Assembly: GCF_000169435.1 (NCBI RefSeq)
Contig: NZ_AAYB01000001.1
Location: 186,001-250,000, forward strand
Length of the DNA: 64,000 nucleotides
Reading direction: 5' to 3'
From: Roseobacter sp. CCS2
GTDB taxonomy: Bacteria; Pseudomonadota; Alphaproteobacteria; Rhodobacterales; Rhodobacteraceae
Below, one piece after another: positions 62,524 through 64,000 of the stretch (within the stretch, counting starts at the first letter, position 1; each line of letters begins with the position of its first letter). Below the pieces are notes generated by a model, which was not told where the DNA came from, made no database searches, and worked only from the letters and a program-made list of their open reading frames with translations. A program made the translations under genes and the position numbers.

Positions 62524-63009
62524 ATGTTCACAGCCACGTCCCCCGACCAGATGCCTGACCTTGAAACGACGCTTTCGATGTCGGGCCTCGCATTCATGCA
62601 GGCGATGCGCGACGGGCAAATCTCGCGTCCGCCGATTTCGGCCCTCATGAACTATCAGCTTGAGAAAGTAGAAACAGGCGAAATCATTTTCCGCGGCACC
62701 CCAGAATTCCAACACACCAATCCCGCGGGCGGGGTGCATGGCGGTTGGTATGGTACCTTGCTTGATTCCTGCATGTCCTGCGCTGTGATGACTGCCACAC
62801 CCAAAGGGTCTGTTTACACAACGCTCGAATACAAGGTGAATATGGTCGGCGCGATCCCGGTTGGTCGTGAAATTCGCGCCATTGGCACTATCACGCACGC
62901 TGGGCGATCAACCGGTGTGGCACATGGCGAAATACGCGATGCGGAAACGGATAAACTTTATGCCACCGGCTCAGCCACTTGTCTGATTATGAAGCTCCGG
63001 GGCGACTGA
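62524..63009 (+). CDS. PaaI/hotdog-fold thioesterase
   Basis: The 161-residue protein has the hotdog-fold signature FQHTNPAGGVHGGWYGTLLD with HGG, then SCMSCAVMTATPKGSVYTTL and EYKVNMVGAIPVGREIRAIG. It would hydrolyse an acyl-CoA thioester in the cytoplasm. The start is 18 bases after metF and the two may be cotranscribed. Its 3' end overlaps the convergent DUF2235 gene by 39 bases. Confidence 0.92.
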   Translation: MFTATSPDQMPDLETTLSMSGLAFMQAMRDGQISRPPISALMNYQLEKVETGEIIFRGTPEFQHTNPAGGVHGGWYGTLLDSCMSCAVMTATPKGSVYTTLEYKVNMVGAIPVGREIRAIGTITHAGRSTGVAHGEIRDAETDKLYATGSATCLIMKLRGD

Positions 63010-64000
63010 CAACTCCGGCACTTCACCACTGATACTTTCATGCAGCCGTTCTGAGCGGCATTTGCCAACGACACGCTTGCGTCGCGCCAAAAATATTTTC
63101 GCCCAGCCACGCCAATTGCCGATCGATGGTGCATTTACATTCTGGGGAAACCGGCTGTGCCAATAGTCGGGCAAAGGCACACCACAGGCCGACAGCCGTT
63201 CCAGCATCCAGACCAACGGTATATTTGCCAAAGGGCGTGCTTCCGGGTGCTGCCAGACTTGCCCACCGACATCGCCATGATTGCCCCGAAACCAGACCTG
63301 TTCCATATGGCCGTCCCACCCGACTGGGCATTGCCACATGATTGGCGCATAGGCGGCGCGCCTTTCATCAATGGCCAGCGCGTGAAAACCGTTACGGATA
63401 TGGCTGCCAAGCGCATGGTTGTGAAAATCATGCTGCGCCTGCCCCCAGCGCCAGACAATCGGCAGGCGTAACCCCAGTGCTTTGACCGTATCCCAAACCG
63501 CCACCGCCTCAACCTCGGCATTGGGGTGGCAATGATGATCGCGAAATGCTTGTGCGACAGGGCTGCGCGCGCCACTGCGATAATGACGATAGGCTTGACG
63601 GATAACCCTGACGGTCGCGCAATCGGACTTGACCAGACCAACCAAGTCAATCACGCCAGCCAATGACCTGACCGCGTAAGCGCCGCGCGAATACCCGATC
63701 AGGATGATCTTGTCGCCTGCCCGGTACCGTGTCGCGACCACACCATAAGCCCGCTCAATCTGGCGATTGATCCCCCTGCCGGTCATGACATCCCATGTGT
63801 TCGACCAATCACGCCATTGGATGCCCGCCTCGTAATGCACCGTTAGATTGGCTGATCTGCTCACTTCATTGAGCAGCTTGAACGTTAATCCTGCGTTCGT
63901 CTCATAACCCGGTGCAAGCGATGACATCGTCCCATCAAGAATAACGACATGGGTCGCAGGCCCGCGCCCACGTACCCCGCTTTCTTCGGTACGGGCCCGC
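62971..64000 (-). CDS. DUF2235-type alpha/beta hydrolase, 5' end beyond window
   Basis: The leftward frame is open to the right edge, giving at least 342 residues and missing the N-terminus. Its upstream part reads ATHVVILDGTMSSLAPGYET, the conserved start of DUF2235 hydrolases, so the ATG at 63927 is internal. The nucleophile elbow is ILIGYSRGAYAVRSLAG (G-x-S-x-G), and YRAGDK precedes it. Some DUF2235 proteins are phospholipase effectors, but no secretion genes are nearby, so a cytoplasmic or membrane-associated hydrolase is as likely. It overlaps the thioesterase end by 39 bases. Confidence 0.88.
   Translation of the reverse strand, partial: RARTEESGVRGRGPATHVVILDGTMSSLAPGYETNAGLTFKLLNEVSRSANLTVHYEAGIQWRDWSNTWDVMTGRGINRQIERAYGVVATRYRAGDKIILIGYSRGAYAVRSLAGVIDLVGLVKSDCATVRVIRQAYRHYRSGARSPVAQAFRDHHCHPNAEVEAVAVWDTVKALGLRLPIVWRWGQAQHDFHNHALGSHIRNGFHALAIDERRAAYAPIMWQCPVGWDGHMEQVWFRGNHGDVGGQVWQHPEARPLANIPLVWMLERLSACGVPLPDYWHSRFPQNVNAPSIGNWRGWAKIFLARRKRVVGKCRSERLHESISGEVPELSVAPELHNQTSG

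Noticed and set aside
1-64000. CRISPR array, rRNA operon or insertion sequence
   Set aside because: No regularly spaced repeats, rRNA-like sequence or transposase frames were seen anywhere in the window.

Overview
The window looks like chromosomal DNA of a marine alphaproteobacterium of the Rhodobacterales (Roseobacter group). The evidence is the gene set (ImuA-ImuB-DnaE2 mutagenesis cassette with an alphaproteobacterial GTTC-N7-GTTC LexA box, TRAP transporter, PutA with an Lrp-type regulator, sulfotransferase-rich exopolysaccharide locus) and the moderately high GC coding style. No species assignment is attempted.

Layout. 1-4.0 kb: hydantoinase/oxoprolinase-type hyuA-hyuB (hyuB runs off the left edge) and a LysR regulator. 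4.1-5.8 kb: a Tat-exported Acg-type flavoprotein and a MarR regulator behind three operator-like repeats. 5.8-11.2 kb: SOS mutagenesis operon imuA-imuB-dnaE2 read leftwards from a LexA box. 11.4-19.6 kb: tRNA-Ser(GCT) followed by an 8.1-kb genomic island bounded by an 18-bp direct repeat of the tRNA 3' end. It carries two tyrosine recombinases, a RarA/MgsA-C-like orphan, a small basic protein and a leftward three-gene operon (COMM-like domain protein, unknown protein, metallophosphoesterase). 19.6-40.4 kb: a large exopolysaccharide locus with UDP-glucose dehydrogenase and UDP-glucuronate epimerase, initiating sugar transferase, three glycosyltransferases, Wzy/ligase, Wzx flippase, Wza, a Wzz/BY-kinase-like co-polymerase with damaged kinase motifs, a beta-helix protein, three sulfotransferases and phosphoglucomutase. 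Together they would make and export a uronate-containing, sulfated polymer.

40.4-49.6 kb: a catabolic cluster with RidA, two aldehyde dehydrogenases, an atypical M19 dipeptidase, a TakP-like TRAP transporter and a LysR regulator. 49.6-52.3 kb: a short inserted element that has split a tRNA-Leu(TAA) gene at the anticodon loop. The two halves lie 2.6 kb apart and have perfectly complementary acceptor strands; the insert carries its own intact, different tRNA-Leu(TAA), an integrase remnant, a membrane protein and a coiled-coil protein. 52.3-64 kb: TPR protein, Lrp regulator divergent from putA, rhomboid protease, inositol monophosphatase, GGDEF-EAL protein, a MetR-like regulator divergent from metF, a thioesterase, and a DUF2235 hydrolase that runs off the right edge.

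The most notable observations are the split and apparently replaced tRNA-Leu(TAA) gene, the cryptic COMM-like/phosphoesterase operon in the tRNA-Ser island, the pseudokinase-like polysaccharide co-polymerase and the atypical dipeptidase. No CRISPR array, rRNA gene or IS transposase was seen.
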